Positions 32,311-43,539 of a stretch of DNA of 64,000 nucleotides are shown piece by piece. The notes beneath the pieces were generated by a model. The model was given only the letters and a program-made list of their open reading frames with translations. It was not told the origin of the DNA and did no database searches. Source of the stretch: Sialis fuliginosa (taxonomy: Eukaryota; Arthropoda; Insecta; Megaloptera; Sialidae); the NCBI GenBank assembly GCA_961205875.1, contig OY540812.1, positions 29,955,098 to 30,019,097 on the forward strand, given 5' to 3'. Made by a program: the position numbers and the translations under genes. Numbering within the stretch: the first letter of the stretch is position 1; the number at the start of each line of letters is the position of its first letter.

Positions 32311-32591
32311 CTGGAAGAGAAAAATATAATTGCCTTTTTTTTGATCGCTCATTTGAGTTTTATACTTCTTACTAATTTTAATCAATAAATAAAATAAATA
32401 AAATTGGCAGGTCGTTTCAATCAAAATTCGTAATAAGTGTTAAATTTGCAAATAAGGATAAAAAAGGAGGTCATTAAAATCTAAATTTGTAATAAATAGA
32501 GATTGGAAAAATAAAAAAACTATTTTCCGAAAAAAAAAATTCAACTAGTAACTATTTCATTGAAAATAACTATTTTTCCAATCTTTAGTAA

Positions 32592-32950
32592 GGGACCATC
32601 CATAAATTACGTCACACGTTAAGGGGGGGGGGGGGTCAACGAAGTGTGACATTGTGTGACAAAGGGTGGGAAGGGGTCCTAAATTTCGTGACATCATATT
32701 TCAAAATATAAAATAGGTACAAGCTTTTTTTTAGACATTAAAAGCTCTACAACTTTTCAATACAAATCATTCATGTATTACGCAACTGCTGTTTTAATTT
32801 AATAATTTTAAGGTATAAAATTGCAAAATATATGACGTCACACTAGGTAGGGGGGGGGTCTCACAAATGTGACCAGCTGTGACAAGGACGGGGGGGGGGG
32901 GGGGGTAAAAAAATCATGAAATTCGTGTGACGTAATTTATGGATGGCCTC
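32592..32950. mobile_element. PIF/Harbinger-like MITE with poly-G tracts
   Basis: The ends GGGACCATCCATAAATTACG and CGTAATTTATGGATGGCCTC are inverted and flanked by TAA (32589-32591 and 32951-32953), the 3-bp target typical of PIF/Harbinger elements. Inside each end a G run occurs (13 bases near 32623, about 16 near 32890). It is non-coding and lies in a ferlin intron. Confidence 0.8.
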
Positions 32951-32954
32951 TAAT

Positions 32955-33520
32955 AAATGTAACAGTACGAGGAAGCACTGTGCATTTACTTGGCAGATGT
33001 TTTTTAACGGTTCATAATAAAAATGTTTTAAATAAAAGTTGTACCTATGTACCTACATTTATATTTTTTTAGTTAATTTGTATGGTTTTACACTCATTAA
33101 TACCTACAGAAATATGCTTCTTTATAACGTTGCATTGAAAATGAAATTCGACTTTATAAAATGTAAAAGCCGTAGTACACGTATATTATACACATAATAC
33201 ACTCATTCATAGCAATTTGAATAATTCCATTGAAACTTGGTTTATTCGAAAAGAACTGCTGGTAAATTATCAGATATATCATACGTACAATTTACATTTT
33301 TTATGTTGTTTAAAAAGTTACCGAGTATTATCTTTTGAATAAATATACATTTATCAAAAGCAGTGTTCTTTCAAACATGCAAAAAAATATGTATTTACGT
33401 AAAATCGTTTCATATTTAAAACCACTGACTTTGTTATTTTTTATTTTAGAGTAACACAATTTTGACAAGTAATATTTATATGTAAATAAATAAAGTGATG
33501 TATTTTTTTACAAAAACAAA
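32955..33520. other. Ferlin intron, unassigned
   Basis: A short family T end (ACGAGGAAGCACTGTGCATT) is at 32969-33005. The rest is AT-rich without recognised features. Confidence 0.4.
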
Positions 33521-33522
33521 TA

Positions 33523-34303
33523 ATGTACTAGCACCAGTTTTGGACGCTTTAAGTGCAAGGTTTTTTGGGATTGATTTTTTTTTATATATATTTTTTGTCC
33601 TCATTTTTTATATACAGACAGTTACATCAAACCCCTCACCGAACAGGGTTTACTGTTAGGAAGGGAACTTGCCCCGGGGCAACCAGGGCAGGCACATGTA
33701 CGACGCCCAAATGACTATGTATTTCCAGGCTAGGTTTACACATTATGATCTTATTCTATCTTAATCTATACCCGCATTCATGCGACCCCCCCCCCCCCAT
33801 CCTGTGTGTCACAGAGTTGTATGAGTGAATCGTCTTCCAGCGGGTATTACATTTGTCCCACTGGTTGGGATTGATAGGCTTATTTTTTTAATTATCATGA
33901 ACTCATGTTACTAACAAATCAAGTACCTCTTTATTAAATCATTTTAATTATCGAATCTCGCAAATATAGTTTGTTTTTTAAATTATAGCCTTTCATTTTG
34001 TTTATGTTTTTTCTCCAATAATGGACAAAGTAAACCCAGTAATGGTCACCCAGTGATGGACACTTGCTAATGATAAGTACCTACTACGACACAGAAGTTA
34101 TAAAATAAAGAATCGTAAAATTTGAAACAATGTAAAGCAGATGCTATGATAATACAAAAATTAATAGATTAACACTAATAACCAGTTTAAATGTCCACCA
34201 TTTATTATGATTCAGTAATGGCAACAAATATTTTTAATTTAGTACATTTAAATAAACAAGTGTCCAACACTGGAGTATTATCCAAGCCTAGTATCAGTAC
34301 CTA
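33523..34303 (-). mobile_element. Dispersed repeat family R, reverse copy with an insertion
   Basis: GTACTAGCACCAGTTTTGGA at the left and CTAGTATCAGTACCTAA at the right are the family ends, and the body (ACTCATGTTACTAACAAATC, CAGTGATGGACACTTGC, CACCATTTATTATGATTCAG) is the inverse of 34750-35317. About 270 bp at 33590-33870 is foreign, including a retroelement tail related to 1590-1695. Confidence 0.7.
33590..33870 (-). mobile_element. Retroelement tail inserted in family R
   Basis: It begins with T-rich sequence and TTTTTTATATACAGACAGTT, then CTTGCCCCGGGGCAACCAGG, matching the insert at 1590-1695 in order and orientation. A run of 13 C is at about 33786-33798. The family is unidentified. 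Confidence 0.5.
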
Positions 34304-34749
34304 ATTGATTTAAAATATTTACAATTTTTAATGCCCGGTTTCATGAACGATAGTTATCTACAGATAGTCCCTTACAGTTTGATAATTACTGATTATAAAA
34401 TCATGAAATTTTAGGGTAACAAATGTTATTTTTACGAATAAAATTTAAGTTAAAATATTTTCTTCAATAAGTATAAAAAAAAATTCAGTTTTAAACGGCG
34501 TCAAAATAAATAGTTGTTAGTTTGTGACATCACAAGTTTGTATTTGTAAACTGGTACTAATCCCCAAAAAACACAAAGTATAATAAAATTTATTAAAAAA
34601 ATATTTTCTATGATTAAAGTTGCAAATAAAAACATATTAAAAGACTGAAAAAATTATATTTTATTTTGTTACGAAAAATAAATAATGAAATAAGCTTAAA
34701 ATTTAGGTGTCACACCACAATACTGCCTTAATATTAAAATATTTAAAAA

Positions 34750-35317
34750 TAAGGTGCTGGCACTAGTCTTGGATATAGCCCCAGTAATGACTATTTTTTA
34801 ATTAAATGTACTGAATTAGAAATATTAGTTTATATTTGATTTCTACCATTTCTGAATATTAATCTATATATAAATTTAACTGTCTTACAGCGTGATTTGA
34901 TGACAATCGGCCAATAGGTGTCAACATGGTGGATATTTAAACTAATTAATTATTAGTATAATTTATTTATTAATTATTATTATATTATCATAGCAACTGC
35001 TTTTCATTGTTTAAAATTTGACGATTCTTTCTTTTATATCTTTTGTGTTGTAGTACTTATCATTTTGTAATCATTAGTAAGTGTCCATCACTTCGTGCTC
35101 ATTACTGATTTTATTTCATCCATTACTGGAGAAAAAACGTGAACAAAATAATTTAAAAAACAAACTATATTTGCGGACTTTGGTAATTAAGTTAATTAAA
35201 TAAAGAGTGACTTGTTTCATTATTATCATGAGTTTATGAGAATTACAAAAGAGCCTGTCAATCTCAAAAACAGTAAACCTTGGTTTTATAGCGGTCATAA
35301 CTGATGCCAGTACCTTA
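34750..35317 (+). mobile_element. Dispersed repeat family R, complete copy
   Basis: TAAGGTGCTGGCACTAGTC and GATGCCAGTACCTTA are the inverted ends, and the interior aligns with 5649-6219 throughout. It lies tail-to-tail with the reverse copy at 33523-34303, about 450 bp away. Open frame 35116-35298 is repeat-internal. Confidence 0.8.
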
Positions 35318-35388
35318 CAGCTACATATTTTATAAAATATGAAGAAATAAAAGTTACAAAAATTTAAACAGTGATAGAAACTCAGTTA

Positions 35389-35675
35389 GGACGTTTTTCC
35401 ACACACCGGCAAAACCAGTGCCGGTGACGGCGCTGGTTGCAATGTAATCAAATCAGAGCTTTTCCACGTAGACCGGCCCGGTTAATTTGCCAGCGAAGCA
35501 CCGGCACCGTCAAATGCTGCCGACGTTGAACTCGACAATCGGATAAGTACCTTACAGTCAACAGAAGGTACAACAAGAAGGTAACGCTTGGTAAGCATTG
35601 CACACATGTTTCTATCACCACAGTTAGAACACAACTGCACCGGCACTGAGAATGCCGGTGTGTGGAAAAACGGCC
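35389..35675. mobile_element. PIF/Harbinger-like MITE with GG-CGTTTTTCCACACACC ends
   Basis: The 22-bp ends are inverted with one mismatch (GGACGTTTTTCCACACACC and GGTGTGTGGAAAAACGGCC), flanked by TTA on both sides (35386-35388 and 35676-35678). GCACCGGCACCG / TGCACCGGCACTG words occur inside. The element is GC-richer than its surroundings and carries opposing open frames without recognisable motifs. One end of the same family is at 5237-5257. Confidence 0.85.
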
Positions 35676-35817
35676 TTACTGTATTCAGTTTAGTATTTGT
35701 TTGTTTATTTATGTATAAAAACCGGGCTTTAAATATTAAAAAAATACGTTTAAAAAAATCCACAAATTTCTAAACGACCTTAAAAAGATATAATTAAATT
35801 AGTTAATGTCAGCTTAC

Positions 35818-36027
35818 CGGAAGCGGTTTGTTGTTGTTATCGAGCAGAGTGTCCGCGACGTGAAGTCTGGGGGACTCTCTGACCAAGCTCTGCAGCACTA
35901 GGATGTAAGAGCCGATGACCCGGCCTGCGGAGGACGGCAGGATCTGTTGAAACCTCCCTAGAGATACGAGTTCTACTTTCAGCAACTCTTCGCTCTCTAC
36001 TGGCCTCGCCACCGGCCATTCTAATCT
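35818..36027 (-). CDS. Otoferlin-like ferlin, exon encoding most of C2A
   Basis: This 210-bp exon (70 codons, phase 0 at both ends) has a T-rich tract and GCAG acceptor (36028-36031) and a GTAAGC donor (35812-35817). It reads RLEWPVARPVESEELLKVEL, then RVIGSYILVLQSLV and ends VADTLLDNNNKPLP. The order W-P-V, (V)IG-(F/Y)-(hydrophobic)-VLQ and TL(L/I)D(D/N)NN follows vertebrate otoferlin C2A. The domain is completed by ITVEFEVSY in the next exon. About 45-50 residues, including the start Met, should lie in an upstream exon, which was not found up to 64000. Use of the AG two bases further in would break the frame. Confidence 0.92.
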
Positions 36028-36257
36028 CTGCAATAAAAAAAAAACATTTGAGTGTTATTAAAAAACAACAAAATCGAAGAAAAATTGTGGAACGTTGTTT
36101 TTTTTTAGTTTTTTTTTTTAATCTTAGATTCATATTTACATATGCTCAAAATAAAACGTTACGAATTTTTATTTCAAAAATTAAGCTGTTTACATATAAA
36201 ATCTTTTCATACAAAAATTGTTCAATTATGTCAGATGATAGGGGACAATTACATTAT

Positions 36258-37000
36258 ATTGCTTCTTCGCAATATCGAAGATACGAAAAGCTTTGTGTTC
36301 GTTTTAAAATGAGACAAAAAAATTATTCTGCGATTTCAAAATTTTAAATTGATATTTCCGTTTCAGGTCAAGACAAACACTTTCCGTTCCTTGTCTGTCT
36401 CTGTATATCTGTGTGTGTCTGTCCCCTGAATCCTTGTCACTCGCATAATTCGCGACCCACTGAACGGATATTAATTAAACTTGATTGGATGGTTGGGTCT
36501 GGCTTGAGCACGATCCCATTTAAAAATCATCAAAATCGTGTGTAAGGGGGAGAGGTGACCTCCCAAAATATTTATTTTTTAAAGAAATCTCAAGAACGAC
36601 ACATGTTACGTAAAAATTTAATAGAATATTTTTTGTACAGCATTCAATTTCTAATTTATAATATAATAAAATGCGTTTGTTGTAAAATATTCCCTTACAA
36701 AGATTTATCTCAATTTCCTTTAAAAAATCGTCATTTTTTTTAATTGAAATTTACTTTGACATATTAGATGGCATATTTTGACGTTTTAAATGTCATTTTG
36801 ACGTTATAAATTTAGATTTAGATTGCAATTGTCAAAAAATTAAAAAAAATTAAATGGTTAACCAATGCCAAGCAATTTATCTGAACACTTTATCGGTTTT
36901 TATTTAAATTGTTCAGTAATTAAGGTAGTTAATTATAATTAACTACCTTTAGTGAATTTGGCACGAGGAAGCACTGTGTATTTACTTGGTAGATGTTTTT
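36258..37000 (+). repeat. Family T, copy 2
   Basis: It aligns with 31045-31710 from AATATCGAAGATACGAAAAG to GTGAATTTGGCACGAGGAAG. At its right half AGGTAGTTAATTATAATTAACTACCTT is a perfect 26-bp palindrome. Open frames inside are not genes. Confidence 0.65.
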
Positions 37001-37259
37001 TTAATTTTTTTATTTGTGAATGTTTTTTGATGTGAAATTTCTTTAGCGGGATTAGTGAATTTTTCTGTAAGCACTGCTCAGCCTATTGATGGAATATCGT
37101 GATGATATCTAGTTAAAACTAGGGTTTTATGTTTTCTAACAGTAAAAATCCCATTGAAGTCATTTCAGTTGTTTTTGAGTTAACTCGATACAAACAGGCA
37201 GAAAATACAGAATTAAAAAAAGACGGACAAGTGCTAGTAGGATCCTGAGTGTTTCGTAC

Positions 37260-37745
37260 CGTTATTAAAACTTAATTATTGACAATAGTTTTTTTTTTTT
37301 TTTAAAGTTCCGCGCTAATGCTCTTTTAACCTAAATTTGATTTAAATCAATATTTAGGCTCTCAATGAAAAATGTACATAATATGCGTTGTAAGACAATA
37401 GTTAGTTAAGTGGACAATATACCCGATTTCCAAGGCGTCTTTGTGTGTAGACGTCTTTACGTAGACGCTGTATAAGAAACTGTAAAATTAAGTTTTTCAC
37501 GTAATAATTCTACATAGAATTAGTTTTTTTTTTTTTTTCCATAATTTACTTCTGCTACGAGACCTTCCTTCGTGCCAAATTTCAAAATTCTAGGTCAATA
37601 GAAAGTACCTTATACGTTTTGATAATTAGTCTGTCAGTATCAAAATACGCTTTGATACTGACAGGCCGTATCTTTTTATTGCATTGAATTAGAAAATTGA
37701 ATTTTTTTATAAGACCTTAGTATTTGATATTAATTTCAATTTGAT
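37260..37745 (+). repeat. Family X, copy 2
   Basis: Inverse of 30655-30955, with extra flanking sequence. It contains a 20-base inverted word (GTCAGTATCAAAATACGCTT / GCTTTGATACTGAC) near 37632-37662. It is non-coding; the downstream open frame 37741-37926 ends in AT-rich sequence and has no domain. Confidence 0.6.
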
Positions 37746-37929
37746 ATCTCTAGCCGTTCCTGAGAAAAAGAGTCTTGATGGACAAACAGACAGACAACAA
37801 AGTGATTCTATAAAGGTCTGTCAGAATAGATTTATTACCTGTAAAATGACGAATAAATTCAAAAAATTAATTAAAAATTTACCATTAAATATGTACATAA
37901 ATACTTTGATTAAAATTTATAATTAATTA

Positions 37930-38600
37930 TATTTGAATATGAGTTTAATTTAAACAAAATTGGGGTAATGTACACACATATAATATGTTTGATAATGAAT
38001 ATTTACAAAATAAATATTTATTCATTGAATTATGTACATATATATGAATTGGGATTTTAGAAATATTTTTGAAATAAACAATATAATTAATCAGTTAAAA
38101 TTTATTTTCATCGAAGCCCCTGAAATATCACTTTCAGTTCAATTTGGAGAAGAAAAATATATTTTATGAATTTTATAAACATAATTTCAGCACTAAAATT
38201 AAATCTGACTGAAAAATAATGCAAATAAATAAATAAAGAGTATTTAGATCATATTTTGACGAAGGGTTGGATTAAATGTATACAGGTGATTTACAGCGAA
38301 TGTAAAAATCTTTGACAGTGGATTAAGGATGTTATTTTATTATTTTAAGCAAAAAACTTCATATGGACATGTGTTTGGAAATTCTTCTTGACAGAGCTAC
38401 AACCACTCAAAAATGATTGGTTTTTATTTAAGTCTTGTATTCAAATGCACTTTTTACTTTCTATATGTATAATATATGAAATACCTATACTAAAAATTTG
38501 ATTGTATACTCAAACATAAATTTTAATATTTTGCACTAAAAATTTGTTAGTACGCACTTTGTAACGTATATAAAGTTAGCGGGGACCCTATAGCGGTTAA
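37930..38600. other. Unassigned AT-rich stretch
   Basis: No feature recognised. Confidence 0.4.
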
Positions 38601-38639
38601 AAAAAAAATATGTGGAGATTTTGTTGCTAATTTGTGCCG

Positions 38640-39430
38640 CCAATCCTGATTTTGTTGCTCTATTCGTTTCAGAGAAAATCCGGATTAGTTAATTTAATAG
38701 CTTCAAACAACTGTTCCACGATATTTCAAGGAAAAATGAAGCTAACGAATTCAAACAAGTATCATAATTTGTTGCTAATTTGTGCCGCCAATCATATTTT
38801 TTTCCTCCATTTGTTTCCGTACAAATACGGATTAGCTAACTTAATAGCTTCAAAACAGCTGTTCTGCGATATTTCAGGGAAAATGAAGCTATTGAATTCA
38901 AACAGGTATCATAATTTGTTGTTAATTTGTGCCACCAATCATATGGAAAACTTCAAAACTGCTGTTTCGCGACATTTCAGGGAAAAATGAAGCTTTCGAA
39001 TTCAAACAAGTGTCATAATTTGTTGCTAATTTGTGCCGCCAATCATATTTTTTTCCTCCATTCGTTTCCGAACAAATACGGATTAGCTAACTTAATAGCT
39101 TCAAAACAGCTGTTCTGCGATATTTCAGGGAAAATGAAGCTATCGAATTCAAACAGGTATCATAATTTGTTGCTAATTTGTGCCGCCAATCATATTTTTT
39201 TCCTCCATTCGTTTCCGAACAAATACGGATTAGCTAACTTAATAGCTTCAAAACAGCTGTTCTGCGATATTTCAGAGAAAATGAAGCTATCGAATTCAAA
39301 CAGGTATCATAATTTGTTGTTAATTTGTGCCACCAATCATATGGAAAACTTCAAAACTGCTGTTTCGCGACATTTCAGGGAAAAATGAAGCTATCGAATT
39401 CAAACAAGTGTCATAATTTGTTGCTAATTT
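38640..39430 (+). repeat. Tandem array with alternating 147 bp and 104 bp units
   Basis: The word GAATTCAAACA begins at 38747, 38894, 38998, 39145, 39292 and 39396, so the spacings are 147, 104, 147, 147 and 104. The long unit contains TTGCTAATTTGTGCCGCCAA, TTTCCTCCATTCGTTTCCG, AACAAATACGGATTAGCTAA and AGCTGTTCTGCGATATTTCA. The short unit lacks about 43 bases of this and has ATATGGAAAACTTCAAAACT instead. Open frames across the array exist because 147 is a multiple of three, but the 104-bp units break the phase. Confidence 0.92.
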
Positions 39431-39434
39431 GTGC

Positions 39435-40220
39435 ATCCAATTATATTTTTTCTCCATTGGTGTTATCGATTTTCAGTATCAATCAATAATTTAGCCAGGG
39501 TATGTATGGATTAGGTTAGGTGTAACCCGCGTCTAATTCAGCTTTAATGTATGTATATGAATGTCAAGTTATTTAAATAATTATTCTCTGTTTAATGAAA
39601 AATAGTAAAACTTGAGTTATTACAGAAAAATAAATAAATGAAAAAATCTCTATTTGAATCTGAATTTGCAACAATGAATATTAATTATATTTAATAGGTC
39701 ACGAATGTCATATTTCCACTTTAAAATATGCTCTAGATTTTAGATTAAGTACTATTAACCAGAGGCGCATATAATAGTTGAAGAAATGGAGAGAAAACGG
39801 GTTATTCAAAGTTTTTTGTTCATTTTTTTTCAATTATAAAATTAATTAATAAGACATAAATTATTATAATGCCTTTAAAAGTATTTTAAAGAAACGTATA
39901 GCAGTTATTAAGTCTATTATAAACCAAATTTTACTGTAATTTTGAGCATGGTCCTCACATCTTATCGCCGTTCCCCGTGTCAGGATTTTCGTTGGGCTCT
40001 CTTGTACCAGGATTATTTTGGGGGAGGGGGGAGGGGGTTAAGTATAAAAATGTTTACCAATTATTTTCAAATGACCTTTTTTTTACTCTCAGTTAAAAAA
40101 AACTTGCTGACTCGCCGCACCGAGCCCTCTTAGTGCCGGGGTTTTTTTTAAGAATGACAGCATATATTTTTTATTGATTTATGAATAGATTTTAATTTTT
40201 TGTATATAACCCTGTACAAT
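39435..40220. other. Unassigned stretch with a G-rich fragment
   Basis: At 40018-40036 there is GGGGGAGGGGGGAGGGGG, followed near 40110 by GCCGCACCGAGCCCTCTTAG, related to 26190-26215. It looks like a decayed transposon. No gene. Confidence 0.4.
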
Positions 40221-40224
40221 TTTA

Positions 40225-40930
40225 ATGGCATTGCAAACGAAAAAACATCTGCCAAGTAAATGCACAGTGCTTCCTCGTGCTAAATTCACCAAAGGTAGTT
40301 AATTATTGAACAATTTAAATAAAAACCGATAGTGATTAGATAAATTGCCTGGAATTGGTTAACCATTTAATTTTTATTAAAAAATATTAGTTCGAAATTT
40401 GATTATTGATTATTTTTTTGTATATTTTGAATTTTTTGACAATTTCATTCTAAATCTAAATTTGACATTTTTTCAAAATGACATTTAAAACGTCAAAATG
40501 ATATTTAAAACGCCAAAATGACATTTAAATATCCAAGCAAATATCAATTTAGAAAAACAAAACACAAATTTTTAAAATAAATTGAGATAAATCTTTAAGG
40601 GAATATTTTACAACAAGCGTTGTAAAACCATATTATAGGAAATTTAATGCTCTACAAAAAATATTCTATAAAATTTTCACGTTACATGTGTCGTTCTTGA
40701 GATATCTTGAAAAAATTAATATTTTGGGGTGTAAGGGGGAGACACACGATTTTAATGATTTTGAAATGGAACCGTCCTCAAGCCAGATCCAACCATCCGA
40801 CCAAGTTTCAACAATATCGGTTCAGTGGTTTATGAGTTATTCGTGTGACAAGGATTCAAAGGACAGACGGACGGACAGACAGATAGACACGGAACAAAAA
40901 GTGTTTGTCTTGACGTGAAACGGAACGACC
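40225..40930 (-). repeat. Family T, reverse copy
   Basis: ATCTGCCAAGTAAATGCACA, AGCCAGATCCAACCATC-type and GTGACAAGGATTC correspond to the inverse of 36258-37000. The open frame 40688-40918 is the reverse shadow of the repeat. Confidence 0.65.
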
Positions 40931-41486
40931 AAATTAACCTAACTTAATCAAATAATTAAAAATGATTGAAACATATAAATCATTTTAAAAAATCTAACGA
41001 TACGACCCAATAAATAAATAAATTTATTTGGTTGTTAGATTTTTTTGTTAATTTGTATGTCCATATATGTACATTCCTAATCTAACATACATAACTTTAA
41101 ATGTATGTTCCTGTTACCGAAACCAAAGAGTTATTATAATTCAATTTTATGATTGTCAATCTAGTTTTATAGATACTTACACCACTTATGTACTACTGTA
41201 AAAGCTACAAAAATAAACATTGTACTACATAAGTCCTTAAACGATTATCTAGAAAATAAAAAAAACAATGCTTCAAGCGAGAATTAAATAACGTACAAGA
41301 AATAAAGAAGTATCTGTAAGAAGTTCTTAGAAGAAAACACTCTAGTAGTATAATCTCTTTTTGCTTTCGAGTCATGGACAATTAAAGGTTGTTTTTTTTA
41401 GAAATGTGTCGACAACCTTTCACAGAAAATATTCCTATTTGATTTGTCGGCTTAAAATAATATTATAGGTGTTTAATAAAAAAAAA

Positions 41487-42041
41487 GTGCGCTTATCACT
41501 CGAGAACCACTTTAATTCATAGGTACATTCTCTGGCCAGGTTATAGGCTATATTTTGTTACGTTAAGCGCGAATTGCTGTTAATAATATGTTATTGTGTG
41601 TATACATATTTCACGTTATTTCCTAAACCAAAAGACCAAATTGTATTCTGTAAAGGGCAAATTATATCTACATTAAGTACTTATGACGATGAAATCATTT
41701 ATCTCGATAAGAATTTAATGTTTTGCAGGTCATAAGTCCACGTAAACAAAACCCAAATATTTTTAATTTTCTTTGTAACATAAAAGCTGTCATTGTGGCT
41801 TAAATATAAAAGTTAGACATATCGTGTCGCTAACTTTATTGTAGATCTTTTGATTCAACACATTTCTTTAATACATTATTTTGTTCAATATTGAACGGTT
41901 TATGCAGCGTATTGCAAAATAGCGCGCCGACACATCGTCACTGCTTAACGTAACAAAATATAGCCTATAACCTGGCCAGAGAATGTACCTATGAATTAAA
42001 AAAGAAACCACGTAAATCGGATAAGTGATAAGCGCACTAAC
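41487..42041. mobile_element. Inverted-repeat MITE (~90 bp arms)
   Basis: GTGCGCTTATCACT... AATTCATAGGTACATTCTCT and GGCCAGGTTATAGGCTATAT at the left are mirrored by ATATAGCCTATAACCTGGCC, AGAGAATGTACCTATGAATT and AGTGATAAGCGCAC at the right. The arms end toward TTACGTTAAGC / GCTTAACGTAA. A related fragment lies near 405-440 and an interior match (CTGTAAAGGGCAAAT-ATATCT) near 47595. Confidence 0.8.
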
Positions 42042-42080
42042 GGACAGACAGACAGAGACACGTTGAGCTTATACAGTGTA

Positions 42081-42472
42081 TTTCAAGTTGATTAAGACAT
42101 AGGAAATTCAACATGAGGACAGTTAGAAATGTTGTAGTAACCTTTGGTCAAATTTAACGATGTGTGATTGGTGCATTTTGAAATGCCGCCGCGAAAGTAA
42201 CTGATAAATTTTAAATTAATCAACAGTATTTTGTTTTCAACTTTAATAAAGAATAAAATACATTAATGAAATTAAAATAAGCATCCTAGATAAAATTATA
42301 TTAATATTTTTTGGCAAATATAAATTTGAAAACAAAATACTAATTACTATTTTATTAAATTTTGTGGCGACATTTCAAAATGCACCAATGACACATCGTT
42401 TTTGACCAAAGGCTACTACTACATTTCTAATTGCCCCCATGTTAAATTTCCTATGTCTTAATTAACTTGGAA
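42081..42472. mobile_element. MITE with ~40 bp near-perfect ends and 9-bp target duplication
   Basis: TTTCAAGTTGATTAAGACAT at the left and ATGTCTTAATTAACTTGGAA at the right are inverted, the arms continuing (with gaps) for more than 100 bp. The flanks are a perfect 9-bp duplication TACAGTGTA at 42072-42080 and 42473-42481. A 9-bp duplication fits Mutator-like or Merlin-like transposition. Confidence 0.88.
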
Positions 42473-42489
42473 TACAGTGTATAATATAC

Positions 42490-43510
42490 ATATATTAAGG
42501 ATTACATTTTCGAAATATTGAAATTTAAAACTAACCGTTTTTATGAATATATAAAATTAATTTTAAACGTCCTTATATCCTTTTGTACGACATGTAAAAT
42601 TAGCTCTAATTTATAGATCAAAAGAGAATAATAATAACTGACTCACTAAATTGATGTTGTGTATATAAATTATAACATCAAACGTTTCGGAGATACGATA
42701 TCTCTGAACTCAAGTAGATACGTGTTTTGTAATATAATTGTTGTAGGTACTGAAAGTATTACTATCAAAGGGGTGTTTGTAATTTACATATTATAATATC
42801 AGGCAGGCTTCTATAATTCAATGAATTATATCGTCATACATAAGTAAAATTATTAACATTTTTCCTCCTGTAAATTTAAATTATTAAAGTAGGTACATGC
42901 TAGATGTGAACATTGAACATTTTCCTAAAGTAAAGAATGGAAAACTTAGTTTTTGTTTTCATCTGTATTAACCATTTATTATGTTTTTAAAATTACCCGC
43001 GTACTCATCCACGTATATTTTAAATTATATTATTTATTAGAACATATTAACTTATGTATGTTTTCTCTACCTAAATATTCATGGGAACTAATTAAACGCG
43101 TAGTATATTAAATGAAATGAGAAATAGGGAAGAGCAATAAATAAACTTTTCTAACACTTAATAAACTATTATAGCATTTGTAAACAATATTGAACAGTAT
43201 TTTTTGTGTTTTAGCAATTGTTAATATAAACTAGCGTTAAGAAAATACTTTTTGTTCATTAAAGAAATAAAATGACACATAGAAACAAAAATTGCTCCTT
43301 AAAATGGCTAAATGAGTTTTAGATTGGTGATATTTGTACTAAATGAGCAATATCATGTATTTATATAATATTTTATAAATCGTACAGAGTTGATGTTCTA
43401 ATAAAATACAAGTTAACTGTCCTTGGTTAGGGCAATCTATTGGGGCGAAATCGAGTTAATTAGTTTTGGGTAATTGTGTCGTCGGTAATTATACTTCAGG
43501 TTAACTTTAT
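42490..43510. other. Unassigned AT-rich stretch
   Basis: No feature recognised beyond low-complexity sequence. Confidence 0.4.
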
Positions 43511-43517
43511 TTGATTT

Positions 43518-43539
43518 GGGGGGGGGGGGGGGGGGGGGG
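43518..43539. repeat. 22-base G homopolymer
   Basis: Uninterrupted run of 22 G in otherwise AT-rich DNA. Its length may be inexact because such runs are hard to sequence. Confidence 0.9.

Noticed and set aside
32154-32375. Plus-strand 73-codon frame
   Set aside because: Antisense shadow of the GC-rich ferlin linker exon.
38634-39388. Two plus-strand open frames of 118 and 153 codons with repeated NHIFFLHSFPNKYGLANLI-like sequence
   Set aside because: They follow the 147-bp tandem unit, which is divisible by three. The 104-bp units break the frame and no start, splice or domain evidence supports a protein.
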